The notes under the pieces were generated by a model. That model searched no databases, was not told the DNA's origin, and saw nothing but the letters and a program-made list of their open reading frames with translations. The position numbers were made by a program, and so were the translations under genes. Source: Typhlomys cinereus (taxonomy: Eukaryota > Chordata > Mammalia > Rodentia > Platacanthomyidae). From it: DNA of 64,000 bases. The DNA is taken from positions 930,001 through 994,000 of the forward strand of contig JALPQD010000027.1 of assembly GCA_023101885.1 (NCBI GenBank). The letters run 5' to 3'. Shown piece after piece: positions 33,113 through 45,689 of the stretch (position 1 is the stretch's first letter; every line of letters begins with the position of its first letter).

Positions 33113-33775
33113 GAAATTTCTTAATGAGATAATTTATTGTGGGGTCTTGTTGGGAACTTGGTGGAACGTACAAATTCAGAAAGTCTTAATATTCAAACTG
33201 GGGAACATTTTCTTGACTTTTCTCTCTCAACATTTTTTTCCCTCCTGTGCCTTTTGCTTCTTCTTTCTAGACTGCCTGTAATTTAGTTGTTGGAGCATTT
33301 GGACAGTCCTGATTTTTCTCCCTTATGTCCCTGCACTTGCTGTATCCCGGGACAAGAAAGCAAAGGGATTGCTTGAACGCAAGGTCTAGTCAGAGAGAAC
33401 CGAAGGTCCCAGCCACCAGAGGACCGTGACATCCTCTGGAACTCTATGGAGAGCCTTTAAGCTCATACAAGAGGCAAAAACCAGGAGCTTCGTGTTAATT
33501 CTATGTCAAAGGAGTCTGTGTAACTAGGGAGTGATGCTAAACAAAATGTTGACCTAATCTTTAGCTGCTTGATCAGAGCACTGTGTTTCCCAAGCAAACT
33601 TCTCAGAGGATCAGCAGCTGGTACTGTCTGCAGTACAGGCTGGCACTGCCCAACAGACTCTGATCTTTAGCCTTCATCTTAGGCATGGGATGTGTGAGTG
33701 ATGGTCTATGGAGTCTCCCACGTTTCCAGCTCACCTTTCAGCCTTGTGTTGAGCTTTATGTTTCAGGTATCATTT
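33113..33775. other. Unrecognised sequence
   Basis: No named repeat or gene. Confidence 0.4.
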
Positions 33776-33832
33776 TTAATTTTTTTCATATATTTGTGTA
33801 TGGATTGCAGGTGTGTGAGTGCATGCGTGTGT

Positions 33833-33870
<38 letters not shown>

Positions 33871-34108
33871 AAGGCATGTATATAAAAGGACACTGTAGGT
33901 GCCTGTGGAGGGCTAAGAGTGACGTCAGGAATCATCCTGGATTGTTCTACCTCTTTATGACTTTGCTGTGGGCTCCAGGCGCCTCCTTCCAGGGCCAGAA
34001 TTGCTGCCATATCTGCCTGTCATTTTTATGTGGGACATGGGATCTGAACTCCAGTCCTTTTGCTTGTGAGGCAAAAGCTTTAACCACTGAGCCATCTTTC
34101 CAGTACCA
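33776..34108 (-). mobile_element. Old B2-type SINE with (GT)n tail
   Basis: (GT)n at 33818-33868, ggctaagagtgacgtcagga, tatgtgggacatgggatctg, and tttaaccactgagccatctt at the inverted head. Confidence 0.82.
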
Positions 34109-35085
34109 TCTTTAATTTTTTGAGATTTTTTTTGTGTTTTATCAATATTCCCTTCTTGTTTGAAGCATTCTATTTTGTTTTTCTAGATCCAATATCTTCT
34201 CTTACCAACATTCCCTGTAAAATCTAAACCTTCCAAGTTATTTTTATTCAAACATTTTGTTTTGTCCTTAATGTTAGAAGCTTTCTTCAAACAGTCCTTG
34301 GTCATCCATATATGCTCAAGAGTAGGACGCCAAGGCTTCGGCAGCACTGAGATACCCAGAATCTCGGTGTGCTCTCAGGGCTGGCACCTTGGGAGGCCTT
34401 CAGGATAGTGATCAGGAAGCAAGTAATAGAAACCTTGTCTCTTCGTCATCAGGACTAGAGACACCAGGAGCAGAGCTGGAGAGACGGGCAACGATAGAGT
34501 AGGAAGGTAGGTGTGTCTCACAATTCATTCTTAAACTATCCAGTCCCAGCGCCCCCTTCCTGTATCCTGTTCTTACTGTAAATCCAGTGACGTGGGTTTA
34601 GCCCCCTGCAATGTGCTGCCTTCATAGGAGAGTCAGACTCCCAGCCATGAGAGATGGGAGACCCGGCTGTGAAACTGTGTTTGAAGAAATCCTCAGGCCC
34701 GCTGACCCCTGGCTGTCACGTGAATCTATGTCAACGTGCCTGAGCCTTTGTTTCCATGCAAGCTGACTGGGGCTGTTTTTTAATATCCTCCCTGCCACCA
34801 TGCTGTGTAGTTGCTTTCTAGCTTTTAGACTGTGCATATTGGGGGAGGGGCAAATCGTTAAAGATTCTTTTTCTACTGTTACCTTGAGGGAGACTCAGAG
34901 GACGCAGAAGTGAAAGCATGGAGATCAGCCACCTGCAGCCAGAAGCTTCCTCGTTCTCCTTGAGGAGATTCTAATCAAGCGTTCATCCCCTCTGCCAAAT
35001 CTGGTTCTGCCACAGTAACACGTGACCCTCCCATCACACATCTGAAGTCAGGTCTCCCTCCTTACCCTTCCTATCCCTTCACCAG
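34109..35085. other. Unrecognised sequence
   Basis: No named repeat or gene over about 1 kb. Confidence 0.4.
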
Positions 35086-35172
35086 ATCTCTCCCTCTCTC
35101 TTTCTCTTCCTCCTCCTCCTTCTCTTCCTCCTCCTTTTCCTTCTTCTTCCTCTCTCTCTCTCCCCTCCTTTT
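35086..35172. repeat. Pyrimidine-rich CT/CTT/TCC tract
   Basis: Almost pure pyrimidine on the + strand with TCC, CTT and CT units. Confidence 0.9.
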
Positions 35173-35599
35173 CTCTCCTATTTTAAAGTGCACTTTCAAA
35201 AACTGAACGTTTCACATACTGAAATGCAAAACTCTTAAGGGTGCCGTTCGGTTAGTGTGAAAAGTGCACCTGCCCCGTCACACACACCCATAGGCAAGTA
35301 CAACAGGATCCCACGACCCCAGCCACTGGGGATCTGCTTCTTCCCAACCATTAAGTGCTGGGGTTCCCGAGAACTTACTCCTTGGGCCTCTTGAACTTCT
35401 CTGTGATTCTCTCTCTCCTACCTCTCAGCACTCAGTCTTTGGTATTACAGTATCTTTAAACCTGTGTTTTCTGGCACAGTAACCATTCGCCATATGTGGC
35501 TGATACTTCTGAACTGTGTTGTACTACAAAAGCAAAATGCACTCTGGAGGCCAAAGATGTTTGTACTGAAGCAACACTGATGTCCATAAATATGGACGA
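35173..35599. other. 5' flank of the full-length L1
   Basis: No named repeat or gene. The last bases (ataaatatggacga at 35586-35599) resemble ataaaaaatggatga at 42365-42379 and may be one half of a decayed target-site duplication. Confidence 0.4.
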
Positions 35600-36390
35600 C
35601 CCCAGCCCCCTCCGCGCCGCCCTGCCAGCTCCCCACGTGAGTGAGTGAGAGACCCCGGCCCAGCCCAGCCCAGCCCCGCCCCCCCACCCCGGAGCCCCAC
35701 ATGTCCCTGCGAGCACCCAGGCTGACTCCGGCTTTGCCTGGGCCCCGCCCCTGACCCCAGCCTCTTGCATCCTCCCGCCCCCGCGCACCTCCGCGGCCCA
35801 CCCAGATCCCAGGTGAAGAATTCTGCCATCAACATCAAACCCTCTGCCTCTCCGGCCCACGGGGACCTACACACGTGGTCCACGGAAGACACACTGCTAC
35901 TCAGAATTCAATAGAGCCCAAAGGAAACTCAAGCAAAAGGAACACAGGCCATACATCTGGACTCCACTACAATCATTATATCACGTGGGCGAGATTCTTC
36001 ACATCCAGCCCAAAGATAAGTAAACCTTTTTTTTTTCTCTTTCACCTTACTGATCCTTTCTATTATCAATTGCTGTAGATCAACTTCCTCATACAGCCAC
36101 CCCAAAAACATACAACTCCAGGGGTACACCACTCACCCTCATATATCACCAAGATACTAAATCATAAAAGTGTGCACTACCATACTAATATTCATCCCCT
36201 GGTTACTTAACCTGACTTAACTGATGTACTAACAGCCTAATAGCATCATCTAGGATATAACAATAACAATACACAAACATACCCAATCCAAGGCAAGCAC
36301 TAGTAATAACTGGCAAGTGTAACAATACCAGCTACATCAGTTCAGTGAAAAACACACAGAAACTGAATGGTCCTACAAAACAAAACAACA
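35600..36390 (+). promoter_or_regulatory. L1 5' UTR with CpG-rich promoter-like segment
   Basis: The first 280 bases are about 70% G+C with roughly 20 CpGs (ccgcgccgcc, cccgcccccgcgcac, ccgcgg), against AT-rich surroundings. L1 5' UTRs carry the internal Pol II promoter, so this is the inferred transcription start region. From 36000 on it becomes AT-rich and leads into ORF1 with no other repeat between. Confidence 0.65.
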
Positions 36391-37455
36391 ATGCCCAAGT
36401 CAAAGTGCAGATCCACGAGAAACAAAACCCAAGAAGACCAAGCTCCCACCGAAAGAATTAATCCCATAATGATGGATTCCGACCAGAACAAATTCACAGA
36501 AAATAGCCATGAAAGCCAGACCCAACATAACGACTTTCAGAGTATGATCATTACCATGATTAATACTATGAAAGAGGAAATCCGAGAAGAGTTAAACAAT
36601 TGTATCAACCATTTTGAACAGGAACACAACAGGCACCTGGAGGAGTTGAGAAAAACATTTCAAGAAACAAAAATAGGCATAGAGCAGTTAAAACAGTCTC
36701 AGGCAGAGTTTAAAATTGAACTAAAAGACAAGTTATCTTCAACCCAAAACTCAACAGAGAGTCTTAGCAGCAGAACAAATGAGGCAGAAAATAGAATTTC
36801 AGATCTTGAAAACAAAGTGGGAGAATTAACCAGCTCAATGGAAGAGATTGTTAAAGCCAAAAAGATACTGGAGAGGAACATTCAAGAGATATGGGACACC
36901 CTGAAGAAGCCTAACATGCGCATTCATGGAATACCAGAACAAGAATCCCAAAATACCACACCTGAGGAAATATTTCAATTCATCATAAATGAAAACTTCC
37001 CACAACTAAAGAATGAGAAGCCTATCAAAATACAAGAGGCATTTCGCACTCCAAACAGATATGACCAAAATAGAAAATCGCCACAGCAAATAATAGTCAA
37101 AACACTCCACATTCAAGACAAAGAAAAGGTACTGAGAGCTTCAAGAGAAAAAAAGCAAGTCACCTTTAAAGGTAAACCTATTAGAATAACAAATGACTAC
37201 TCAATGGAAACAGTAAAAGCAAGAAAAGCTTAGACAGACATACTTCAAGTATTAAATGAGCAAAAATGCCAACCCAGACTGATATACCTGGTGAAACTAT
37301 CTGTCATGATTGAGGGAGAAAGAAAAGTTTTCCAGCACAAAGACAACTTGAAGGGATACATGTCTACCAAACCAGGCCTTCAAAAAATGCTAGAAATGAT
37401 ACTCAAGCTTGAAGATAAGAACAAGCGTATCCAGGAGGAGAAAAGGGAAGTATAA
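36391..37455 (+). pseudogene. L1 ORF1 (RNA-binding coiled-coil protein), one nonsense mutation
   Basis: The frame spans 354 codons, close to the usual size of L1 ORF1p, but a TAG at 37231-37233 (codon 281) stops it; the family normally has a tryptophan there, so a single base change explains the break. I start at the ATG at 36391 (MPKSKCRSTRNK) rather than the upstream ATG at 36367, because this matches the basic N-terminus of the family. Order of parts: a basic start, a long Glu/Lys/Leu coiled coil (about residues 50-170), an RRM-like part with NMRIHGIPEQES, and a C-terminal part with PQQIIVKTLHIQDKEKVLRA. In the family it trimerises and coats L1 RNA. The tail after the stop still reads in frame to TAA at 37453. 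Confidence 0.93.
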
Positions 37456-37512
37456 TACCACCAAAACATAAATATCAAACAACACACTTACAAAATCTAC
37501 TAAACATAAAAA

Positions 37513-40500
37513 ATGTTTAGAATTAAAAATAATTTCTCCATTATAACATTAAATGTCAATGGTATTAACTCACCGATTAAGAGACACAGATTACAGACTT
37601 GGATTAAAAACCACAATCCAACAATCTGCTGCCTTCAGGAAACTCATCTCACCACAAAAGATAGGCACATCCTAAGAATGAAAGGCTGGTCCAAAATCTT
37701 GCAAGCTAATGGAACCAGGAAACAGGCAGGGGTAGCAATTATGCTTTCAGACAAAGTGGACTTCAAACCAAAGAAAATCATAAGAGACACAGATGGATAC
37801 TACATTTTAGTCACAGGTACAATTCACCAGGAAGACTTCACAATACTGAACATATATGTACCCAATACGGGCCCCTCCACATTCATTAAGAAAACCCTAC
37901 GGCGTCTAAAGCAAGAAATCAACCCCCAAACAACAATTCTTGGGGACTTCAACACCGCCCTTTCAACATGGGATAGATCAACAGGTCAAAAGCTTAACAG
38001 AGACACTTTGGACCTTAATCAAACCTTTAAAGAAATGGACCTTACAGATCTCTATCGAACTTTTCACCCACGCACCAAAGAATAGACATTTTTCTCAGCA
38101 GCACACGGAACTTTCTCAAAAATAGATCACATATTGGGCCACAAAACGAATCTACACATATACAAAAAAGTTGAAATTCTAACCTGTGCCCTATCAGACC
38201 ACCACGGCCTAAAGCTGGACATTCACAACACAACAAACAAGAGAAAATACACTAACTCCTGGAAACTTAACAATATGATGCTGAATGAGAACTGGATTCA
38301 GGAAGAAATTAAAAAGGAAATTCAAGATTTCCTGAAAGCGAATGATAATGAAAATACAACTTACCAAAATCTCTGGGACACAATGAAAGCTGTTCTAAGA
38401 GGTAAGTTCATAGCTCTTAATGCCTACATCAAAAAAATGGAAACATCAGAAATAAACAACTTAACAATGCAGCTTAAAGCTTTAGAGAAACTAGAGCAAT
38501 CTGATCCCAAAAGTAGTAGAAGAGAGGTGATTAGCAAAATAAGGGGAGAAATATCTGAAATTGAGATTAAGAAAATGATAGAAAAAATCAACCAGTCAAA
38601 AAGTTGGTTCTTTGAAAAAATCAATAAGATTGATACACCCCTAGCTAAATTAACCAAAAGCAAGAGAGAGAAAACCCAAATTAACAAAATTAGAAATGAA
38701 CATGGAGTTATCACTACTGATACCCAAGAAATCCAGAGAATTATAACATCATATTTCAAAAACTTATACTCTGTGAAGTTTGACAACACAAAAGAGATGG
38801 ATGAATTTCTAAGTAAACACAACTTACCTAAATTGAATCAGGAAGTTGTGAATTATTTAAATACTCTTATAACATATAAGGAAATTGAAGAAGTAATCTT
38901 GAATCTTCCCACCAAAAAATGTCCTGGACCAGATGGATTCAGTACAGAGTTCTACCAGACATTTAAGGAGTTAATAACATCAATACTCCTTAAACTGTTC
39001 CATCAAATAGCAAAGGAAGGAACATTACCAAATTCCTTCTATGAAGCTAATATCGTCTTAATCCCAAAACCTAATAAAGATTCACTTAAAAAAGAAAACT
39101 ATAGGCCGATCTCTCTGATAAATACAGACGCAAAGATTCTCAACAAAGTTTTAGCAAATCGGATTCAAAAACATATCAAAAAGATCATTCACGGGGACCA
39201 AGTAGGCTTCATCCCCGGCATACAAGTTTGGTTCAACATATGCAAATCAATTACATGTAATTCATCATGTAAACCAGTCCAAAGTCCAAGACCACATGAT
39301 ACTCTCGATAGATGCAGAAAAAGCTTTTGACAAAATCCAACAGCCTTTTATGATCAAAATGCTAGAGACAGTGGGAATGGAAGGAACCTTTATCAATATA
39401 ATAAAAGCTGTATACAACAAGCCCACAGCAAGGATTATGCTCAATGGGGAACAATTGGAAGCATTCCTACTTCAATCAGGAACTAGACAAGGCTGTCCAC
39501 TCTCACCACTTCTATTCAATATTGTACTTGAAGTCTTAGCTGAAGCCATAAGATAAGAAAGGGACATAAGAGGGATTCAAATCGGCAAGGAAGAAGTCAA
39601 ACTATCCCTATTTGCAGATGACATGATCTTATACCTGAGTGATCGCAAAAACTCCACCAGGAAGCTTCTGGAACTAATTGAGAAGTTCAGCAGGGTGGCA
39701 GGATTCAAAATAAATGTGCAAAAATCAGAGGCTTTCCTATATGCCCAGAATGAAAGAAGTGAAAAAGCCTTGAGAGAAACAATTCCATTTACTATAGCCC
39801 CTAAAAAAGTGAAATACCTTGGTATAAACCTAACCAAGGAGGTAAACGACCTTTATAATGAAAACTTTAAAACCCTCAAGAAAGAAATTGCAGAAGACAC
39901 CAGAAGGTGGAAAGACCTCCCATGTTCCTGGATTGTCAGAATCAACATCGTAAAAATGACCATCCTACCAAAGGCAATATACAAATTCAATGCTATACCA
40001 ATTAAAATCCCAAAGCAATTTTTTAAAGAAGTTGACCAAACAATCTCAAAATTCATATGGAGGCACAAAAGACCTAGGATAGCAAAGACAATCCTGAGTA
40101 ACAAAAACACTGCTGAGGTATTACCATACCAAACCTTAGTCTATACTACAAATCCATAGTTATAAAGACAGCCTGGTACTGGCTCCAAAATAGACACACA
40201 GATCAATGGATAAGGATTGAAAACTCAAATATAAGCCCACAAAATTACAGCCATTTGGTCTTTGACAAAGGGGCCCAAAGAATCCAATGGAAAAAGAACA
40301 GCATCTTCAACAAATGGTGCTGGCAAAAGTGGATCTCCACATGCAGAAGATTAAAGCTGGACCTGTACTTGTCACCATGTACAAGACTTAATTCCAAATG
40401 GATCAAGGACCTTGATATCAGGCCAGAGACTATAAAAACCATGGTTGAAAGGATAGGGAACTCCCTCGAGCTGATTGGGCTAGGCCAACATTTCCTTAAC

Positions 40501-41337
40501 AGACATCCAATGGCACAGTCACTGCTACCAACTCTCAACAGTTGGGATCTTGTGAAATTAAAGAGCTTCTGTTCAGATAAAGAGATTGTAACAGGATCTC
40601 AAAGGCAACCCACAGAATGGGAGAAAATCTTCACTAACCACATATCTGATAGAGCTCTACTGACCAGAGTGCACAAAGAACTTAGAAAACTAAACACCAA
40701 GGAAACCACTGGCCCAATTAAAAAATGGGCCCTGGAACTTAAAAGAAACTTTACCAGGGATGAAATTATAATGTCCAAGAAATATCTTTAAAAATGCTCC
40801 ACTTCTTTAGCTATCAGGGAAATGCAAATCAAAACTTCCCTGAGATATCATCTCGCCCCGGTCAGGATGGCAAAAATCCACAATACAAACAACAACAACT
40901 GCTGGAGAGGATGTGGAGAGAGGGGAACTCTCCTACATTGCTGGTGGGAATGCAGGCTCATACAGCCACTCTGGCAAGCCATCTGGAGATTCTTAAAGAA
41001 ATTAAAGTTTGAAATGCCATATGACCCTGCGATTCCACTTTTGGGAATAACCCCACATACAGCAAAAATTCACTTCGATAGCAAAAGTGCGACCATGTTC
41101 ATAGCAGCACTGTTTACAATAGCAAAGTCATGGAATCGACCCAAATGTCCAACAGTTGACGAGTGGATAAGGAAACCTTGGTACATCTATACAATGGAGT
41201 ACTACTTAGCCATCAAAAATGATGAATTACTGGAATTTGCCGGGAAATGGATGTCATTAGAAACAATTATATTAAGTGAAGTATCCCAAACCCAGAAAAT
41301 TAAGCGCCGTATGTACTCCCTAATAGGTGGCTCCTAG
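37513..41337 (+). pseudogene. L1 ORF2 (endonuclease and reverse transcriptase), disabled
   Basis: It spans about 1274 codons, the usual L1 ORF2 length. The N-terminal endonuclease shows ITLNVNGINS, CCLQETHL, ILGDFN and [11 protein letters not shown], the expected catalytic motifs. The reverse transcriptase shows [35 protein letters not shown] and FADDMILYL with the catalytic Asp pair at 39617-39622. The C-terminal Cys-rich motif ([18 protein letters not shown]) is near 40905-40960. Breaks: TAG at 38083, a frameshift near 39250, TAA at 39554, a frameshift near 40135, and TAA at 40789. In the family this enzyme nicks DNA and primes reverse transcription on it. Three of the pieces stay open for more than 170 codons, so decay is recent. 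Confidence 0.95.
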
Positions 41338-42364
41338 TACCAAACCCACCCAGCCCATCTTGAGACACTCAATGGTAAATCTATGTAATACCTACAGTAA
41401 TTACAAGGATTATGAACAGGAGGGATGGGGTTGGAGGGCCACACCAGAAACAAGGAGAGAAGTGACTATGTTACAACAGAGAAAATAGGCCTCTGTCAAG
41501 GACTGCAATGTGACACCTGGTTAAGTTCACAGACGTTCATTCCTGATCATTTTCCACTGAGGGGGTATGATCTCACCAGAAGGGGAGGGCATATAGTCTG
41601 GCAGATAAAAAGTAACCATTTTGCAAATGGGTGATTGACTCCTCCCTCACTGAGGTTTCCTACTTTTATTACATCTACCCTTGAATGTGCTCTTATAATA
41701 AGACTCCAGTTTAACAGCTTTTTGTCTCTGGCCAGGAGGTGACATACAGTGCCCAGCAGGATGGAGTGAAGGGCATTGCAGGAGCAGCAAAACTGCAAAA
41801 GAAAATCAACAAACCACAATCCAGAACTTCAGAGACTCTATATCAACCACCTAGAACTAGGCCAGACTAATCTCTCCCCATCCTGAAGCTCAGGGACATT
41901 TGCGGAAGAGGGGGCGGTAAGAGTGTAAGAGCAAAAGGATGGGAGGAGCAATGATTTGCAAGATTCTCCACACTAGTTAGGGCTGAAGCAATCATAATAG
42001 GACTTTGCATGCCCTGTGCAATGTCCAACACACTGTTGACCTCACAAAGTCTAGCATCTGCTAAAGGCACCAAGATCCTTGGAGGCAAGGGATTGACAGC
42101 CACAGTAGTGTTCCTATGCTTAAGGGGAACACGGGAAAGGGTTCAGGGAAATGCCACTGGGTCCTTGTACGTCGGAGAGGAGGGCCCAGAGGAGAGTCAG
42201 GCATGCACAATAAAGGACTCTCTGGGAATGGGGGCGGGAGGCACTGGGGGATGGGGAGGTAGGGGTGAAGGGAGGAAGAGTAGGGGGTTTGGGGGGAGGA
42301 GGAGGGAGGGAAGGAACTGGTGTACCTATTAAGTTTGTATGAGCAGAAATAATAATAAAAATGT
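41338..42364 (+). other. L1 3' UTR with G-rich purine tract
   Basis: No coding frame. A purine tract with runs of G lies at about 42224-42315 (gggggcgggaggcactgggg and following), the usual L1 3' UTR feature with potential to form G-quadruplexes. The end is A-rich with an aataataataaaa stretch at 42346-42360. The two truncated L1 copies on the minus strand at 8 and 27 kb correspond to this region. Confidence 0.85.
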
Positions 42365-42404
42365 ATAAAAAATGGATGATTATCATGTGCTAAAGCAATG
42401 TGGG

Positions 42405-42528
42405 CTAGTGAGTTGGCTCAGTAAGTAAAGGTGTCTGCATGCAAGTCTGGAGACCTGAGTTTCATCCCATGATCCACATGGTAGAAATGGAGAACTGACT
42501 TCTGGGTTCCACAATGCACTGAGCTTTG

Positions 42529-42576
<48 letters not shown>

Positions 42577-42600
42577 CTCCTCCTCCCTTGAGTTAAAAAA
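42405..42600 (+). mobile_element. B4-like SINE with (CT)n
   Basis: Gggctagtgagttggctcag, acctgagtttcatcccatga and gtagaaatggagaactgact, then (CT)n at 42533-42569. Confidence 0.8.
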
Positions 42601-42699
42601 GTAAAAGAAAACAAGTGCCCTATGAGAGAGAATAGTTCAAACTGTAGTGTCCTATATTTTAGTAGTGATATCTAGATTGCATAAAGAAACAACAACATT

Positions 42700-42965
42700 A
42701 AAAATGCAAACATTACAATTAGAAAACAGGCCAAAAAATCATGAATAGACATTTCACTGAAGTGGACAAACACATCACAAACTAGCAATGAAATGAGCCT
42801 CTTTGGCACAGGAGTGTGCAAATTAGAACCAAAGACAGACTCAGTACACATCCAGTAGAAAGGGTAAAGGCAGAGCCAAGCACTAAGAGGGACCACGGCA
42901 AATGCAATGGGATGGAAAAGGTGTTGACTCACATACGGCTGCTGTTGGGAACAGAAACTGACAAC
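42700..42965 (+). mobile_element. Ancient L1 ORF2 3' fragment
   Basis: Gaatagacatttcactgaag, gtgtgcaaattagaaccaaa and ggctgctgttgggaacagaa resemble the end of ORF2 in old L1s (the segment around the Cys-rich motif). No frame survives. Confidence 0.5.
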
Positions 42966-42967
42966 AC

Positions 42968-43080
42968 CCAGCTTCTGAAAGGGGTCCTCTCTACTTTGTG
43001 GGCTCCAGGGATCAAACTCAAGTCACTAAGTTTGCGCACAGGCACCTGTACCCACGTAGTCATCTCACCAGCCTCCTAGA
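42968..43080 (-). mobile_element. B4-like SINE fragment
   Basis: Gctccagggatcaaactcaa, gtcactaagtttgcgcacag and cgtagtcatctcaccagcc, an inverted tRNA-like head. Confidence 0.6.
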
Positions 43081-44709
43081 GACATTTTTCATATTGACGA
43101 TATCTATATACTGGTCTTATTTTACAGTACAGTTTTGCAAGGTTATCATCAGGGAAAAGCAGGTAAAGGCACAAGGATCTCTTGGTGTCATTTTCCTCAC
43201 AGCAGCACATGATCTACAAGTGCCTTTAAAAGATTAATTCTAGAAGATTCTGTAATAGGCAAATAATCACCAGAAAGGTGCCATTTACATATCATGGTAA
43301 CGCCTGCCTTGTTCCAGCCTGTATTCCTGGACTAGACCTTTAACCACACAACACACACCATCTGTGGAGGATGTGGTGGTCTGCAATTTGCTCTAAGGAG
43401 AAGCTCTTAGAAGCCAGATCCCCCAGGATTTGAAGAGGAACTGGTATGTGTGTTTGTGTGTGTGGGGGGAGGGGGGAGCAGAGATCAGAAATGCTCTCCA
43501 CTCCTTCCTGCGGCCCAGGGAAACCTGGCAGCCTGAATGTGAAGTCAGAGAGGAGAGATTAGCTCATGAGTGCTTGTTCTCTTTCAGGATCTGGAAGAAT
43601 CATGTCCCCTTTCTAAATACTGCATCCCAAATAGGCTCTGAACACAATGATCAGAACTTCCTTGCATCCATTAACCAATTCTAACAACTTAGGATGCATG
43701 TTACCTAGGCAGGGATTTAATGATATTTCTGTGTTTCTCATGCACTTTATTTTCTTAAAAAATCGATAGCACATTTCACACAATTTCCCTTGCTCATTTC
43801 TTTGGATTTCTCTGGCCAATATCGATCAAGCCCAGAGACATCTCTAGCTGCGGCACTGACCCCTCAGGTTTCCAATCACAGCATCGCAGAGCTGTTCCTC
43901 CCAGAGGGATGGACTAGCAAGAATTCTTGCTGAAACCTGGGTTGGCATCAGCCATCTCCTTTGCTCTTCTGGTCTTCCAGCTTTATTCCACTTTTTTTTT
44001 TTTCTGGGACCATAGACTTGTTTTATTTTCTGTTTATTTTTCAAGGTGGGATTTGATTAGCTTAAGATCCTCCTCCCGTCACCACATTGGAAATGTTTTC
44101 TATTTCTTCTTTTTGTTTCTTGCCTTGAGAATACAGGAATGTGTAGACAGATGGGCTTCAACCTCACGATGTACTTTTCTCTTTTTCTCAGAGCTCCACA
44201 GAACTAAATGTTCCGCGCCAAGCACCTTCTCCTACAAAATAAGCCTCCTGGGGTTTTGTTTGTCTGTTTTCTTGTTTACTGAAATCAAAGATGTCCATGA
44301 TTACATAGAACCTTCTCTCGTTTGTAAAGGAATGGAGAGAAGTCACTTTTGAACAGGCAGGAAATTCAGAAGTACTTGGCTTCAAGCTGAGACTTCTGCT
44401 AAAGTTTTCATCTTTAAAGTGAGTTCTGTGGCTCCCATCCAGCCCCATCTGCATCACCTGCTACTCAGCAGACACTAGGAATGAGCCTTCCTAAAAACGT
44501 GGGATGTTATGTTGTCAAAAGGGCTAGTGTAGCCTCTGCATTCACAAAACTGTGACATTTTACCAACAGGAAACTGAATGTAAGTTCCTGTAAAGACACT
44601 GCTGCACTTGTAAGGCTGATTGACTTGATTGGAACTTCCAATAACATGGAGAAATCTGCAATGCTGCTAACCCAGAGCCAGATAATCTCAGGCCCCTTTA
44701 AGCCCTTTA
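43081..44709. other. Unrecognised sequence
   Basis: About 1.6 kb without a named repeat. A 141-codon frame at 43927-44352 is Phe/Leu/Ser-rich, starts in a T-rich run and shows no known domain. The last 130 bases may be the weak 5' part of the LTR that follows. Confidence 0.4.
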
Positions 44710-44995
44710 TGGCCTGAGTGATGGTGTGGCCAGTTCCCTCGGCCCTGGTGTTGGTGCGTGCTCTCCCGTCAAGCTGGACTATGAATTGTAACCGGACTAT
44801 TGTAAGAAAGTAAACTCCTTGTTCCCTTAAGCTGTGTTCTGGTCATTTATCAGCAACCATGCAGGTGGACTGCAACACTCTCCCATTAAGCTAGACTGAG
44901 AACTATAACTGGACTATAAGTAAGAAAATAAACTCCTTGTTCCCTTAAGCCGTTTGATGGCCATTTATCAGCAACCGTGCAGACGAACTGCAATA
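44710..44995 (+). mobile_element. ERVL-type LTR, 3' part duplicated in tandem
   Basis: Gatggtgtggccagttccct and gtgcgtgctctcccgtcaag, then a 117-bp unit present twice (44761-44877 and 44878-44994), each holding the signal region and ccttgttcccttaagc. The first copy reads AGTAAA, the second AATAAA. Confidence 0.82.
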
Positions 44996-45295
44996 GTTGA
45001 TGTTGGTGTTTGGGAAGTCATGGCCTCTTTTAGAAGTGGAGCCTTTCGAAAGAAGGCACAAGGGTCATGACATTGGTTCTCTCTGTCCTGCTTCTGCTAG
45101 TAGTCTGCCCTTTTAGTCTGCATATTGCTCTTCCTCTATGATGGATATGACCTGAGCAGCTTCTACCATGTGCCATGCCTTTTCTACCATAATGAACAAT
45201 GTCTATCCTTTATAACTATAAGCTAAATAAATCTTCTTTTCTTATTAAGTCACTTGTGTTTGCGTGTTGTCTCACAGCAGCAGGAAGAGTAACAA
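44996..45295 (+). mobile_element. Second LTR, MaLR-like 3' part
   Basis: Ggtgtttgggaagtcatggc, ccatgtgccatgccttttct, taagctaaataaatcttctt with AATAAA, and ttgtctcacagcagcaggaa near the end. Confidence 0.6.
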
Positions 45296-45689
45296 CTGCA
45301 CATATCTAGCCTCTTTGCTCTTCCACTACATCTATCTGTAGAAGCTATAAGGAAAAACATATGGTCTGTGAGAAAGTATTAGTCAATGTAAAATGCAGTT
45401 GGTAGAGAGAGCTTTTACATTCTCTCTGAAATTGCAGAAATGTATTGAGAGTAAGTGATGTTTGCTTTTTAGATGTGTCAAATCATATTATATAACTTTT
45501 CAATGAATAATGTTCATATACTCACATATGTACTATGACCAATATGTTCTCTTGTCAACCAATAGATGAATAATATTTGAAAAAGATAATATAATTAAAT
45601 CAAAATATATAAAACTTTTAACTTCTGTCTAGCTGATAGAAACAAAGTCAGACAGAAACCTTCTACTTTGCCAATCTATCAAAAATATA
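45296..45689. other. Unrecognised AT-rich sequence
   Basis: No named repeat or gene; part may belong to the L1 that follows. Confidence 0.4.

Larger units (their letters stand above)
35600..42364 (+). mobile_element. Near full-length LINE-1 retrotransposon
   Basis: All L1 parts are present in order: a CpG-rich 5' UTR (35600-36390), ORF1 (36391-37455), a short spacer, ORF2 (37513-41337), a roughly 1 kb 3' UTR with a G-rich purine tract, and an A-rich end with aataataataaaa. The total of about 6.8 kb is normal for a complete rodent L1. Flanking sequence gives only a weak candidate duplication. Interruptions are few (one stop in ORF1; three stops and two frameshifts in ORF2), so the copy is fairly young but cannot encode intact proteins. 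Confidence 0.95.

Noticed and set aside
35445..35892. Gly/Arg-rich minus-strand frames of up to 134 codons
   Set aside because: They come from the GC-rich L1 5' UTR, where stop codons are rare by composition.
38424..38822. 132-codon minus-strand frame
   Set aside because: Shadow of L1 ORF2 on the opposite strand.
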